From positions 372,001 through 436,000 of the forward strand of contig JAUYRN010000005.1 of NCBI GenBank assembly GCA_030696775.1: a stretch of DNA of 64,000 nt. The letters are read 5' to 3'. Each line of letters begins with the position of its first letter. Within the stretch, counting starts at the first letter, position 1. The translations under genes were made by a program, and so were the position numbers. Positions 1 through 9,661 of this stretch are shown piece by piece. Under the pieces are notes generated by a model. The model made no database searches. It was not told the origin of the DNA and was given only the letters and a program-made list of their open reading frames with translations. This DNA comes from Sulfuricurvum sp. (GTDB lineage: Bacteria; Campylobacterota; Campylobacteria; Campylobacterales; Sulfurimonadaceae).

Positions 1-1
1 A

Positions 2-613
2 GCCGGAAAAACGACTTTTATTAAAATGCTGCTGGGACTTTTACCGATTGATGACGGGGAATTGAATCTATTAGGAAAACGCATTGAGACTGCCAAGGAT
101 CGACAGGAGCTTAAAAGTTCCATCGGATATGTGAGTCAGCATTTTGCCCTTTATAACGATATGACGGTACGAGAAAATCTCCACTATTTTGCTTCCATGC
201 ATCAAATACCGATGGATATTGCGATCAAAAGAATAGCCCGTTATTCAGAAGAACTCGGATTTGATGGGTACATGGATGCGATCCCTACCGAACTTCCGTT
301 GGGGATTAATCAACGATTTTCACTTGCGGCCGCGCTGCTGCATGAACCGGTCATATTATTTTTGGATGAACCGACATCCGGAGTCGATGCGATAGCGCGT
401 GCTCAGTTTTGGCAGTTGTTGGTAGCCCTGAAAGAGAAATGGAAAATTGCTATTTTGATTACAACGCATTACATGAGTGAAGCCGAATTTTGTGATCGGA
501 TCGTCCTAATGCGTGATGGTTGCAAGGTTGCTGATGATACGATTCCTAACCTCTATACCGCGCATCCCAATGCCAAAACGTTTGAAGAGATTTTTTTAGA
601 GTATTACCGATGA
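2..613 (+). CDS. ABC transporter ATP-binding domain, YbhF/RbbA-type second NBD (5' truncated)
   Basis: The gene enters from the left: the reading frame is open from base 2 and begins inside the Walker A motif (AGKTTFIKML), so the ATG at 26 is internal. It powers an ABC-2 type exporter made with the next two membrane proteins. Visible motifs are the Q-loop region (GYVSQHFALY), a Walker B ending in LFLDEPTSGVD and a switch histidine in ITTHYMSEAE. The signature is LPLGINQR rather than LSGGQ. From memory this LPLG form is typical of the second nucleotide-binding domain of the tandem-NBD proteins YbhF and RbbA, so a first NBD probably lies upstream of the window. The stop overlaps the next start (ATGA), which indicates translational coupling. 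The substrate cannot be told from the sequence. Confidence 0.88.
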   Translation, partial: AGKTTFIKMLLGLLPIDDGELNLLGKRIETAKDRQELKSSIGYVSQHFALYNDMTVRENLHYFASMHQIPMDIAIKRIARYSEELGFDGYMDAIPTELPLGINQRFSLAAALLHEPVILFLDEPTSGVDAIARAQFWQLLVALKEKWKIAILITTHYMSEAEFCDRIVLMRDGCKVADDTIPNLYTAHPNAKTFEEIFLEYYR

Positions 614-1722
614 GAATAGGGATACTCAAAGCTTATATTCGTAAAGAACTGAGTGAACTTCTACGTTCTCGGCTGATCATCATGGTATATCTTTTACCGA
701 CGATGCTTATGCTCCTGTTTGGGTACGGAATTCGGATGGAGGTGACTCATGCGAGGATTGCAATTATCGATAATGATCAAAGCCGTCTCTCAAATTTGCT
801 GGTAGGTAAGTTTGAACACTCCAAGTATTTCGATGTGACAACAACCGTTATGGATGAAGACGAAGCGCTGAGAAAGATTAAACAAGCTCAGAGTGATGCG
901 ATCATTATTATCCCGGCCTCCTTTGAAAAGAGGCTTCTGAAAGGGCAAACTACCCAAATCGGTGTATATGTCGATGCGGCTTTTCCAAGCCGGGGTTCAA
1001 CGATGGAAAGTTATGTGCAGGGGGTGATCCTCAATGCGGCATCGGCTTTGATCCCCTCTGCGCCGAAAGGTTCAATCGTAATCAATCAGCGAACACTGTT
1101 CAACCAAGCTATGAGGGATGAAGATGCGATTGTTCCGGGTCTTATTGGATTGGTTTTACTCGTTGCTCCGGCGATCATCGCGGCATTGCTTATCGTAAAA
1201 GAAAAAGAGAGAGGGACAATCTTTAATTTTTATGCATCTCCACTCTCAAAGGCAGAGTTTATCGCGGCCAAGCTGATTCCGGTTTTTTTACTTCATTCAA
1301 TCAATATTTTCATACTTTTGTTGTGGGCACTGTATCTTTTTGAGGTTCCGTTTCGGGGAAGTTTTTGGATCTATTGGCTGGCTTCGGAACTTTATATCCT
1401 CGTTAGTATTTCGATCGGAATTTTGATTTCTGTTATAACCAGGACACAGATTGTAGCCGTTGTTTTAACCGTTATGGTGACGATTATCCCGGGATTTATG
1501 TATTCAGGTATTATCATGCCGATATCCTCGATGGTGGGGATGTCACGGTATGAAGCACATGTTTTTCCGGTTATGTATTACAACCATATCCTCTATGATG
1601 TCTTTTTGGTAGGGGAAGGTCTCACGTCACAGAAAACTCAACTGTATTTGGTAATCTTAGCCGTATATGTAGTGATTTTGTTGAGTCTTGGGACTCTTTG
1701 GCTGCGAAAGGAGATCCGATGA
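610..1722 (+). CDS. ABC-2 type transporter permease (YbhS-like)
   Basis: This 370-residue membrane protein has the ABC2_membrane_3 layout: one N-terminal transmembrane helix (about residues 22-42), a large periplasmic domain of about 130 residues (starting near ARIAIIDNDQSRLS), then five hydrophobic segments in the C-terminal half. The cytoplasmic loop KEKERGTIFNFYASPLSKAEF is the conserved coupling region that contacts the ATPase. It overlaps the ATPase gene by 4 bases and the second permease gene by 4 bases, so the three form one operon in the ybhF-ybhS-ybhR order. The pair probably makes a heterodimeric exporter of drugs or other amphiphiles, but the substrate is inference. Confidence 0.88.
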   Translation: MRIGILKAYIRKELSELLRSRLIIMVYLLPTMLMLLFGYGIRMEVTHARIAIIDNDQSRLSNLLVGKFEHSKYFDVTTTVMDEDEALRKIKQAQSDAIIIIPASFEKRLLKGQTTQIGVYVDAAFPSRGSTMESYVQGVILNAASALIPSAPKGSIVINQRTLFNQAMRDEDAIVPGLIGLVLLVAPAIIAALLIVKEKERGTIFNFYASPLSKAEFIAAKLIPVFLLHSINIFILLLWALYLFEVPFRGSFWIYWLASELYILVSISIGILISVITRTQIVAVVLTVMVTIIPGFMYSGIIMPISSMVGMSRYEAHVFPVMYYNHILYDVFLVGEGLTSQKTQLYLVILAVYVVILLSLGTLWLRKEIR

Positions 1723-2801
1723 ATCGTATTTTTTGGTCGATTGTCGGAAAAGAATTGATCGGTTTTATACGATCATGGCAACTTGTACTGGTCGTGTTGT
1801 ATATGTTCAGTGTCGAGGTGTACATTGCGGGAAGCGGTATTGAGATTAATCCCAGAAATGTAGCTGTAGGATATGTGGACGGCACAGCAGGGGGGTTAAG
1901 CCAAAAAATCCTGACTCATCTGCACGGACCCGAATTTCTAGCTCCTCGCCGTTTTAACAGTCAAAGAGAACTAAGCCGGGCAATTTTCGATAAGGAGATT
2001 ATCGTTGGACTTGTATTTGATGCTGATTTTGAAAAAAAATGGCGCCAAAACAAAAGTGCACAACTCGATATATTGATGGATGCGACTGCGGCATCACAAG
2101 CCTATACCACACTGAATTACCTTCAGCATATTGTTTTAGATATCTCAAAAGTGAACATACCTGTCGATATCGTTACCCATAAGCTTTTCAATCAAAACGC
2201 GGACAACCATACCTTTATGGCACTAACCGAGTTGCTTTCCATTATCACAATGCTTTCGATCATACTGACAGCAGTGGTATTTGTGCGTGAAAAAGAGCAG
2301 GGGACTTGGGATCTTATGCTTCTTATGCCCGTTAATCCAAAGGTTATTATTTTGGCCAAATCGTTTTCACAGATTATTGTTGTTATGACCGGTATTGTCA
2401 TCTCCTTGGGGTTTGTTGTTTTGGGGATTTTTAATGTGCCTGTAAACGGATCGCTCAGTGCTTTTTTACTGTTAAGTTTTTTCTTTGTCTTTGCAGGTTC
2501 CGGGATCGGCTTATTTATTGCAGCGGTGGCTCGTGATGTGATGCAGGTCGCACAGCTCTCTATTGTTGTTATGATGCCGTTGATTTTTTTGAGTGGTGCG
2601 TGGACACCTATTTATGCCATGCACCCGGCACTGCAATATTTATCCTATATATCGCCACTGCGTTATTATATTGAGGGAAGTGAAAGTATTTTTTACCGCG
2701 GGACGGAGTGGATTGATTTATGGCCTTATTTTATGGGGGTTATATCGGTCGGAGGAGTAATGTATTGGATCGGTTTTCGAAAAATCGGACGATTGTTTTA
2801 G
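1719..2801 (+). CDS. ABC-2 type transporter permease (YbhR-like)
   Basis: This is the second permease of the exporter, 360 residues from the ATG at 1719. That start is preferred over an upstream in-frame TTG at 1698 because AAAGGAG lies at 1706-1712 and the ATG overlaps the previous stop as ATGA. Like its neighbour it has one N-terminal helix, a periplasmic domain (around residues 45-170) and five C-terminal membrane segments. The coupling loop KEKEQGTWDLMLLMPVNPKV matches the family, and so does the C-terminal LSYISPLRYYIEG. No clear terminator hairpin was seen in the 88 bases after the stop. Confidence 0.88.
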   Translation: MNRIFWSIVGKELIGFIRSWQLVLVVLYMFSVEVYIAGSGIEINPRNVAVGYVDGTAGGLSQKILTHLHGPEFLAPRRFNSQRELSRAIFDKEIIVGLVFDADFEKKWRQNKSAQLDILMDATAASQAYTTLNYLQHIVLDISKVNIPVDIVTHKLFNQNADNHTFMALTELLSIITMLSIILTAVVFVREKEQGTWDLMLLMPVNPKVIILAKSFSQIIVVMTGIVISLGFVVLGIFNVPVNGSLSAFLLLSFFFVFAGSGIGLFIAAVARDVMQVAQLSIVVMMPLIFLSGAWTPIYAMHPALQYLSYISPLRYYIEGSESIFYRGTEWIDLWPYFMGVISVGGVMYWIGFRKIGRLF

Positions 2802-2928
2802 AAAACTAAGGTTGTAGGCGATCCGAACCAGGATGAAAGCGCTTCTGAAATTAGGCAAACTGGTAAAGTTAGTTTTATCTATATGACTAATGAATGCTTG
2901 TTTACTTTTTTATTGTTACAATATCATT

Positions 2929-3120
2929 ATGATAAACAATTTAAATTATAAGCTTGACTTACTGGAAACAAATCTTGAACTAAAAAGTAGTTTGGAACTG
3001 CAAATGTCTTTGCTCGATGCAAAAGAACACCTGCTTGATGTATGGGGAGATCTCTCACCAGAAGAAGAGGAGAGGCTAATGAATAGGATCGCAAAAATCG
3101 AAAAATACTTACAAAAATGA
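2929..3120 (+). CDS. small acidic helical protein of unknown function
   Basis: A 63-residue protein starting MINNLNYKLD. It is almost entirely predicted helix, with leucine-rich heptad-like spacing (LDLLETNLELKSSLELQMSLLDAKEHLL) and an acidic patch (LSPEEEERL), which suggests a short coiled coil. An upstream ATG at 2890 would add 13 hydrophobic, unlikely residues. No Shine-Dalgarno is seen before 2929, but a TACAAT hexamer at 2917-2922 could be a -10 box placing the transcript start at or near the ATG, meaning leaderless or very short-leader expression. The gene stands alone between the exporter operon and a response regulator. I do not recognise a family. Confidence 0.5.
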   Translation: MINNLNYKLDLLETNLELKSSLELQMSLLDAKEHLLDVWGDLSPEEEERLMNRIAKIEKYLQK

Positions 3121-3313
3121 GTTAACGCCCTTTTCAACCTCTTGTAGTCCCATAAATTTCGGCGTAAAACTAATTTGATTCCACATGCACTAATTTAATA
3201 TATTACATAGCTGTTACATGATTCTCAAAAAATATCATTATTTTCTCATTATTTATCGTTAACATAATAAGAAAAAAATAGGCGGTCATATCCGATAGTC
3301 CAGAGGATGCACG

Positions 3314-3994
3314 ATGTTCGCAACTCAAAATTTAGCCGTTTTGTACATAGAAAAAGATCCCGATATTCGTCGAAGAGGTGCATCTTTGATGCATGAGAAT
3401 GGATTGAAAGTATTTGAATCGTCGGATACGACAAACGGGTGCGAGTTATTTCGTATGCATGAGATCGACATCGTGATGATTGATTTGGAACTTCCCGAAA
3501 AAAGCGGATTGGATTTTATACGTTGTCTTCGTGGAAAAGATGTACTGACTCCCGTCATTATTACAACAGACCATTCAGACAAAGAGACGTTGTTTGAAGC
3601 CATTAATCTCGATATCACCCGATATCTGATAAAACCATGTAAAGAAAGTCAACTTCTCGAAGCACTTCAAATGGCAATTAAAAAAGCAGTGAACTGTCAC
3701 CCGATAACCTATACTAAACTGCATCATGGCTTTAGCTACGATCCAATCAATAAAGGTATCAATAATCCTGAGGGAATATCAAGTCAATTGACCAAAAAAG
3801 AGTACCTTTTTATCGAATTGCTTTTAAAAAATAAGAATCACATCGTCCCCTATGATGTGATAGAAATGCTCGTATGGGAAGGCGGGATAATGACAATGGA
3901 TGCCCTGCGTACATTGCTTCGAGGTATTCGTAAAAAAGCCTATACCGATATTGTTTCCAACCACAATGGCATCGGGTATAAAATCGATGTTTAG
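3314..3994 (+). CDS. orphan OmpR-like response regulator
   Basis: A 226-residue two-domain regulator. The receiver domain (about residues 7-120) has the acidic pocket E13/D15, phospho-acceptor D57 in MIDLELP, T84/T85 at the switch position and K107 in the YLIKP motif, so phosphorylation should be possible. The C-terminal domain (about 145-226) resembles the Trans_reg_C winged helix, with LTKKEYLFIELLLKN and a final NGIGYKIDV resembling the family's RGxGY wing. No histidine kinase is encoded within the window, so it is an orphan. It lies 206 bases upstream of the Cache/CheW gene on the same strand, so a functional link is possible but unproven. Confidence 0.85.
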   Translation: MFATQNLAVLYIEKDPDIRRRGASLMHENGLKVFESSDTTNGCELFRMHEIDIVMIDLELPEKSGLDFIRCLRGKDVLTPVIITTDHSDKETLFEAINLDITRYLIKPCKESQLLEALQMAIKKAVNCHPITYTKLHHGFSYDPINKGINNPEGISSQLTKKEYLFIELLLKNKNHIVPYDVIEMLVWEGGIMTMDALRTLLRGIRKKAYTDIVSNHNGIGYKIDV

Positions 3995-4200
3995 TCTAAT
4001 GATGTTATAAAACTCATTTATTTAAAATTATCATTTTTTTTGAATGCATTCCCTATTTTACAGATTGTTACACAATCAATTAATAGAGATCCTCACGTTT
4101 AACTGGTTATTATTTAAGCATATACTGCATATTTTATACTCGATTATTGCCTATACTACCTTCACAAATAACATATACATTTGATGTTTGAGGAGTAAAA

Positions 4201-6780
4201 ATGCAGTACGATCATCTAATCGGTTATATGCCCGATGTTCAAAATTTTGAAAAGAATATGAGTGCCCTTTCCGATAAATGGAAGCTTTTGACCTTGCTTG
4301 GGTCTATGTCTAATATCGGAATGGATACTAGTGAAACGAGAAAGGCATTTGAAAGTCTCCTTGATGAGCCTCTTATGCGTCTCACGAAAGAAACATTCAA
4401 TAAAAGCATCGATGAGCTCGAGTCCAAAGCCCAATCTGTTATCGATATTTTAATCCGTAATCTCTTCGAACGCACGGCGGATATCGGTTTTTTGGCGACC
4501 GATGATGATGTTCGAAATTATCTAATTTTTCTTAATACAGCAGATATGTCCAGTGCTGACGAGGTGAGATACATTAAGCTGGCAAAAAAAGAGGCGCTCT
4601 TAAAACACTTTCAGGAATATGTGAGCAAATACAGCGTTTATGAAAACATAATCTTACTTGATACCAGAGGTAAAGTGCTGCTACAGCTTGATGAAGAAAA
4701 TCCTGTTAGCATCTCAAAGGATACACTTATCCAAGAGTCATTAAGAACGCATCATGGGTATGTAGAAACATTCCGAAAAAGTGATTTAACCCATCAAAAA
4801 ACTTCCCTTATTTACTCTTATCGAGTTGATCATCCCGAGACGGAAGAGCCCATAGGGGTATTATGTTTGATGTTTAAATTTGAAGACGAACTCAAAAGTA
4901 TTTTTCAAAAACTTACCCGAGAAAATCCTTATATTGCATTGGAACTTCTTAGCCCTCAGGAGCATGTCATTGCAACTTCCTCTCCTCATCATGTACCTGT
5001 TGGTGCATATTTGCAAGCACGTGAATGTGAAACACAACAGACCTATTATGCAGGATTTGAATATTTGTACAATGGGGTTAAAACGAATGGTTATCAAGGT
5101 TACTTTGGTCCTGGATGGATCGGTCATGCAATGGTACCGCTTCATTTGGCATTTCGTTCCTCTTTACGACCCTCATTTTCAAAGAATGAACTCTTTGATA
5201 CCGTAGCCAACGCGACGGTTTACTTTCCACGCGAACTCACAGATATTTTAGACAAAGCAAAAAAGATACAATCTGAGCTTGATATCACAGTATGGAATGG
5301 GAATGTCCAGATTGCGAATGCTTCCAAGAATGAGAGTCCTTTTACCAAAGCATTGCTTAATGAAATTTCCAAAACAGGGGAGGAAACCAAACTCGTTTTT
5401 GACGATACTGTAGCCAATCTTAATACTGCCATGCTCGTTCGATATCTCGAAGATTTGAAATTTCAATCTTCATTGGCAATCGACATTATGGACCGAAATC
5501 TTTTCGAACGTGCCAACGACTCACGATGGTGGGCGCTTACCACAACGTTTCGAGAAATTCTCTCTCAGACCAATATCAGTGAAAATGATCGCGAAAAAAT
5601 GAATGCTATTTTAGTTACGATAAATGATCTGTATACGGTATACACCTCCATGTTCGTCTACGATCGCGATGGGTTCGTTATCGCCGGATCGAATATGAAT
5701 GAAAGTAATACCATCGGCAAACGGGTCGGTTATAGCTGGGCGTCTGAAACACTTCGCCTTACGTCTACGCAAGAGTACGTTGTTTCGCCATTTGAACCTA
5801 GCCTTTTTTATGATAACCGTTCTACCTATATCTATAACGCATGCATCCAAGATTTTTCTGGTCATGCAATCGGAGGAATCGGAATTGTTTTTGATGCTCA
5901 ACCGCAATTTGAAGCAATGCTTCATGATGTTCTTCCAAAAGATGAACACCATGAGATTAAATACGGGATGTTCGCTTTATTTATTGATCGTACTGGGCGG
6001 GTTATTTCATCAACGACGGAAGAGATTTCTATAGGATCGACGGTTGTTCTTCCCGAATCGATTTTACACCTCTCGAACGGGCAAAGTGATGCGCAGATGA
6101 TTGAATATAATGGTATCTACTACAGCGTAGGAGCAACCTGTTCCAGCGGCTACCGTGAATACAAACAAAGTGATGGATATCAAAACGATATCATCGCGAT
6201 TTTGTATCGACCAATCGGAGAATGTCATGCTCTTGTCCATGAAACACCCGCCAGACGAACCTATGTTTATCCAAAAGCGGTTGCTGCGGAAGAAACCTGT
6301 GAAATTTCGACTTTCTTTATCGGCGGTTCTGTCTTGGCGATTGAATCCAAGGATGTGGTCTGTTCCTTGGCACATCAAGAATTAACTTCAATTCTCCATG
6401 CCAGCGAATACAATTTTGGTGTGATCGGGTATGACAAACGGATGGTCAGTGTCATATCATTGGGTAAACTGCTGGGAATGGAGAAAAAATACAACAAAGA
6501 GACGGATACGATTATTATCGTAAATGCACAGATTGATGCGCAGAGTGTTTATCTGGGCTTGGCTGTGGATGGGATATACAGCAGTCCTGAAATTCCACTC
6601 CGTTCAATCAGCCATTATAGTAATGTTTTGAAAAATGAAAATTCATTAACCAAAGCGGTCATCATTCCTGATCGTGCCGAAGATTTTGGAAATGAGATGA
6701 TTTCTATTCTCGATATCCCAAAAATCTATACACAGCTTATCCAGCCTTATCCTCGTGCATTGCACAAGATAATGGCTTGA
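4201..6780 (+). CDS. cytoplasmic double Cache-like sensor with C-terminal CheW domain
   Basis: An 859-residue protein without a signal peptide or transmembrane segment. It contains two related sensory modules, each announced by a copy of RNLFER (residues 86-91 and 432-437) followed by a Cache/PAS-like region (about 95-235 and 440-575, with cores VYENIILLDTRGKVL and YTSMFVYDRDGFVIAG). After a further region (about 590-680) comes a CheW-like domain (about 700-850), recognisable from ISTFFIGGSVLAIESKDVV, GVIGYDKRMVSVISLGKLLG and a closing ISILDIPKI. CheW domains dock CheA and receptors, so this protein probably feeds a cytosolic cue directly into the chemotaxis array. The start is preceded by GAGGAG at about 4189-4194. 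The ligand is unknown. Confidence 0.78.
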   Translation: MQYDHLIGYMPDVQNFEKNMSALSDKWKLLTLLGSMSNIGMDTSETRKAFESLLDEPLMRLTKETFNKSIDELESKAQSVIDILIRNLFERTADIGFLATDDDVRNYLIFLNTADMSSADEVRYIKLAKKEALLKHFQEYVSKYSVYENIILLDTRGKVLLQLDEENPVSISKDTLIQESLRTHHGYVETFRKSDLTHQKTSLIYSYRVDHPETEEPIGVLCLMFKFEDELKSIFQKLTRENPYIALELLSPQEHVIATSSPHHVPVGAYLQARECETQQTYYAGFEYLYNGVKTNGYQGYFGPGWIGHAMVPLHLAFRSSLRPSFSKNELFDTVANATVYFPRELTDILDKAKKIQSELDITVWNGNVQIANASKNESPFTKALLNEISKTGEETKLVFDDTVANLNTAMLVRYLEDLKFQSSLAIDIMDRNLFERANDSRWWALTTTFREILSQTNISENDREKMNAILVTINDLYTVYTSMFVYDRDGFVIAGSNMNESNTIGKRVGYSWASETLRLTSTQEYVVSPFEPSLFYDNRSTYIYNACIQDFSGHAIGGIGIVFDAQPQFEAMLHDVLPKDEHHEIKYGMFALFIDRTGRVISSTTEEISIGSTVVLPESILHLSNGQSDAQMIEYNGIYYSVGATCSSGYREYKQSDGYQNDIIAILYRPIGECHALVHETPARRTYVYPKAVAAEETCEISTFFIGGSVLAIESKDVVCSLAHQELTSILHASEYNFGVIGYDKRMVSVISLGKLLGMEKKYNKETDTIIIVNAQIDAQSVYLGLAVDGIYSSPEIPLRSISHYSNVLKNENSLTKAVIIPDRAEDFGNEMISILDIPKIYTQLIQPYPRALHKIMA

Positions 6781-6826
6781 TTAAGCTGCAGCAGATTTTA
6801 GTTCTGTGTCTGAGCTGAATGGATCA

Positions 6827-9661
6827 TCAAACGACCCATTCATGATCTTGAGACCATTTTTGAGCCCATTCAAGTAGTTTTTCTGATGGCATTGGTCGTG
6901 CGATTCCATATCCTTGAGCTAAATCACATCCCAATAAAAGTAGTTTTTTCCCATGCTCATGGGTTTCAACCCCTTCTGCTATGACTTCTCGATTGAAAGC
7001 TTTCGCTAATCCTATGATACCGACTAAGATGGCTAAATCATCAACGTTCTTGAGCATATCACGGACAAAACTTTGATCGATTTTTAAGGTCTTAACGGGA
7101 AGTTGTTTTAGATATGTTAGAGAGGAATAGCCTGTACCAAAATCATCTAAAGCGAAATGTATCCCAAATGTTTTGCACTCTTCTATAATTTCAGAAGCTC
7201 GATTGACATCTTCCAACGCGCTGGTTTCCAGTACTTCGATTTCCAGTAAAGAGGAATCAAAGTTTTTGTGTTTAGCCAGAATAAATCGTAACCGATTAAC
7301 AAAATCCCCTTGCAATAACTGACGAGCTCCGACATTAACACTGACAGGTATAGTAATTCCCTGATCTTGCCATCGTAGGATTTGTGAAATGGCCTCATTG
7401 ATTACCCACTCGCCTATTTCTACGGCTAATGGATGATTTTCAATGATTGGAAGAAATTCAAGAGGAGGGATAAGTCCTTCTTGGGGATGTTGCCAACGTA
7501 TAAGCGCTTCAGCACCGATAAGGTCGCCTGTATGCATATTGATTTTTGGTTGATAGTACAGAACAAATTCGTTGTTGCTCAGTGCTTGTTGTATTCTCTC
7601 TAAATTTTCGTGTCTTATGCGTATGGTACGATCATGTGCCGGATCAAAAATATGGTAACGATTTTTACCTGATTGTTTCGCTTCATACATTGCTTGATCT
7701 CCTTGACGAATCAGCTGATCCGCTTCCACATCATCAAGCTGAGGATAAAATGTTACCCCTATGCTGGCTGAAACTTGAACTATAACGTCATCTAAATGAA
7801 TAGCATAACTTGCAGCATCAAGAAGTCTTTGTATAACGGGTAACGCAATAGCGGTATCATTCATATCCGTCAGAATCGCAACAAACTCATCACCGCCTAG
7901 TCTGGAAAGAGTATCACCTTCGCGTAATGCCTGTTTCATCCGTAGAGAAAGAGCTACAAGAAGCTGATCTCCCACTGCATGACCATAGCGATCATTCACT
8001 TCTTTGAATCCATCTAAATCAAGATAAAGCACTGCTATATGATCATGTCGCCGTTGAGATTGGGCCATTGCTTGTCGTAATCGGTCTGAATTTAAAACAC
8101 GATTGGGTAAACCGGTAAGTGAATCATAATGGGCAATATATTCAAGCTGGTGTTCGTGCTCCTTCGTCTGGGTAATATCATAAAGCCATCCTAAAACGCA
8201 CAATTCGCCCTCAAATTCAATAGGAATGTAAGAAGCTAATACCCATATCGTTTGATTATTGATAAAAAGCTCTATAAGCTGATCGTGTATAACTTCATTA
8301 TTATGCATCCGCATTTCTATCTCATCATACTCATTCTTATGCGCATAATAATTTTTAGGACTTTGATTCATCACATTAGATTGTTCGGTATAAACAAGTT
8401 TCGCATAAGCATTATTTGCAAAAACAAGTTTGCTATCATTTAGTGTTAAAATTCTAACTGCAATGGGGCTTAATTCGAGCAATTGCGTAAGCATATACTC
8501 TCGATCCTGTACAGTTTTCGCCAATTTATCTATACTATTTGAAATCAGTTCCAGCTCATCACCAGTTTTTATTAGGATATCAGAATTATAATTTTGGTTT
8601 TTAATCGTCCGGATTTGCTCCATCAGCATCTGTAATGGATTCGCGATTTGTCGATTAAACAAGTGTCTCAGAAGTGCGATAGAAATTAATGTCAATAGCC
8701 CCATCATAAAGAGAAAGGTAGTTCTATTTTTTTCAAGGCTCTCAGCCTGGAATGTTTTATCAAGATCGCTTACGATGTACAGAGGACCATTTTTTGTAGG
8801 GATAAAAACACATCCTGTGTAAGATTTAGTCTCATCAAGTATCTTCATTGCCTGATTTTTATCATTAAGTGGTGTACTCACTGTTTTAAATCGGGAGTCT
8901 GAACTGGCGTGAACCCATATATTTAAATCATCAGAGAGTGATTTAAAATAACTTTCCCCCATTGTTTTCGACATTTCAACATGCACAATGAGTTGATTCG
9001 TTTGCTTGTCTAAAAGACTCATATGGGTAGTAACGATTAGTTCATTATTTTCCTTATGATACGTCACTACTCCTTTTGAATAGAGATTTGGATCAGAATA
9101 ATATGAGGTATGATGATAGGGTATTAATCGGAGAAATTTAGTCGGTATTGGATGATATTCTTCCTCTTGTTCCAAACGGCTGTATATCGTGACTGTATTA
9201 TTTTCATAAGAGATGAAATTCAGACGATATCCATTGGCAGTTTTATAAACATAGGCAATTAGTTCCTGGTGGGCATTATAAATACTAATGGAATCATTAA
9301 GCGATAGCTTTACTTGATATAGAAGCTGTGTTGCAATACTCTTTTTTTCTTCATCAAGCAAGATTGCGTTGTAGTTATTTTTATCTTGATACGAATTTAT
9401 CAGCTGAAGGGAAGCGATCATTATTTCATCGTCTTGGATGAATGCAATCCCTTTTTTTAAATTAGCTTCCAGCGTGTTTAGACTCGTAGATATTCTATAA
9501 AAAGCAAAATGGATTTGTTGTTGGGCTGCGGCAGCGTAATTTGAACGAAGAAAATACTCAAAATAGCTGCCAAAGATTCCAACCACCAATAATATTGTGA
9601 CGACAAGAATCAGCAGTAACTTGTTTTTAAGATTTTGTTTTGAATACCAGTTTGTCCACAT
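6827..9661 (-). CDS. membrane GGDEF-EAL protein with periplasmic sensor, HAMP-like and PAS domains
   Basis: A 944-residue bitopic sensor: transmembrane helix at about residues 13-33, periplasmic region to about 312, second helix at about 315-333, HAMP-like linker (about 335-388), PAS domain (about 390-500), GGDEF domain (about 505-675) and EAL domain (about 685-930). The cyclase signature GGDEF (589-593) and its inhibitory RxxD site (R580-D583) are intact. The EAL motif (718-720) is intact, and the downstream DDFGTGYSSL loop and the AEGVET motif are present, so both synthesis and hydrolysis of c-di-GMP are possible. Its ATG shares one base with the stop of the upstream binding-protein gene (TAATG), a tight translational coupling that suggests the binding protein is its periplasmic input. 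Confidence 0.92.
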   Translation of the reverse strand: MWTNWYSKQNLKNKLLLILVVTILLVVGIFGSYFEYFLRSNYAAAAQQQIHFAFYRISTSLNTLEANLKKGIAFIQDDEIMIASLQLINSYQDKNNYNAILLDEEKKSIATQLLYQVKLSLNDSISIYNAHQELIAYVYKTANGYRLNFISYENNTVTIYSRLEQEEEYHPIPTKFLRLIPYHHTSYYSDPNLYSKGVVTYHKENNELIVTTHMSLLDKQTNQLIVHVEMSKTMGESYFKSLSDDLNIWVHASSDSRFKTVSTPLNDKNQAMKILDETKSYTGCVFIPTKNGPLYIVSDLDKTFQAESLEKNRTTFLFMMGLLTLISIALLRHLFNRQIANPLQMLMEQIRTIKNQNYNSDILIKTGDELELISNSIDKLAKTVQDREYMLTQLLELSPIAVRILTLNDSKLVFANNAYAKLVYTEQSNVMNQSPKNYYAHKNEYDEIEMRMHNNEVIHDQLIELFINNQTIWVLASYIPIEFEGELCVLGWLYDITQTKEHEHQLEYIAHYDSLTGLPNRVLNSDRLRQAMAQSQRRHDHIAVLYLDLDGFKEVNDRYGHAVGDQLLVALSLRMKQALREGDTLSRLGGDEFVAILTDMNDTAIALPVIQRLLDAASYAIHLDDVIVQVSASIGVTFYPQLDDVEADQLIRQGDQAMYEAKQSGKNRYHIFDPAHDRTIRIRHENLERIQQALSNNEFVLYYQPKINMHTGDLIGAEALIRWQHPQEGLIPPLEFLPIIENHPLAVEIGEWVINEAISQILRWQDQGITIPVSVNVGARQLLQGDFVNRLRFILAKHKNFDSSLLEIEVLETSALEDVNRASEIIEECKTFGIHFALDDFGTGYSSLTYLKQLPVKTLKIDQSFVRDMLKNVDDLAILVGIIGLAKAFNREVIAEGVETHEHGKKLLLLGCDLAQGYGIARPMPSEKLLEWAQKWSQDHEWVV

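Noticed and set aside
1698-1721. TTG start extending the second permease upstream
   Set aside because: The ATG at 1719 has AAAGGAG at the right distance and an ATGA overlap with the previous gene; the TTG has no site.
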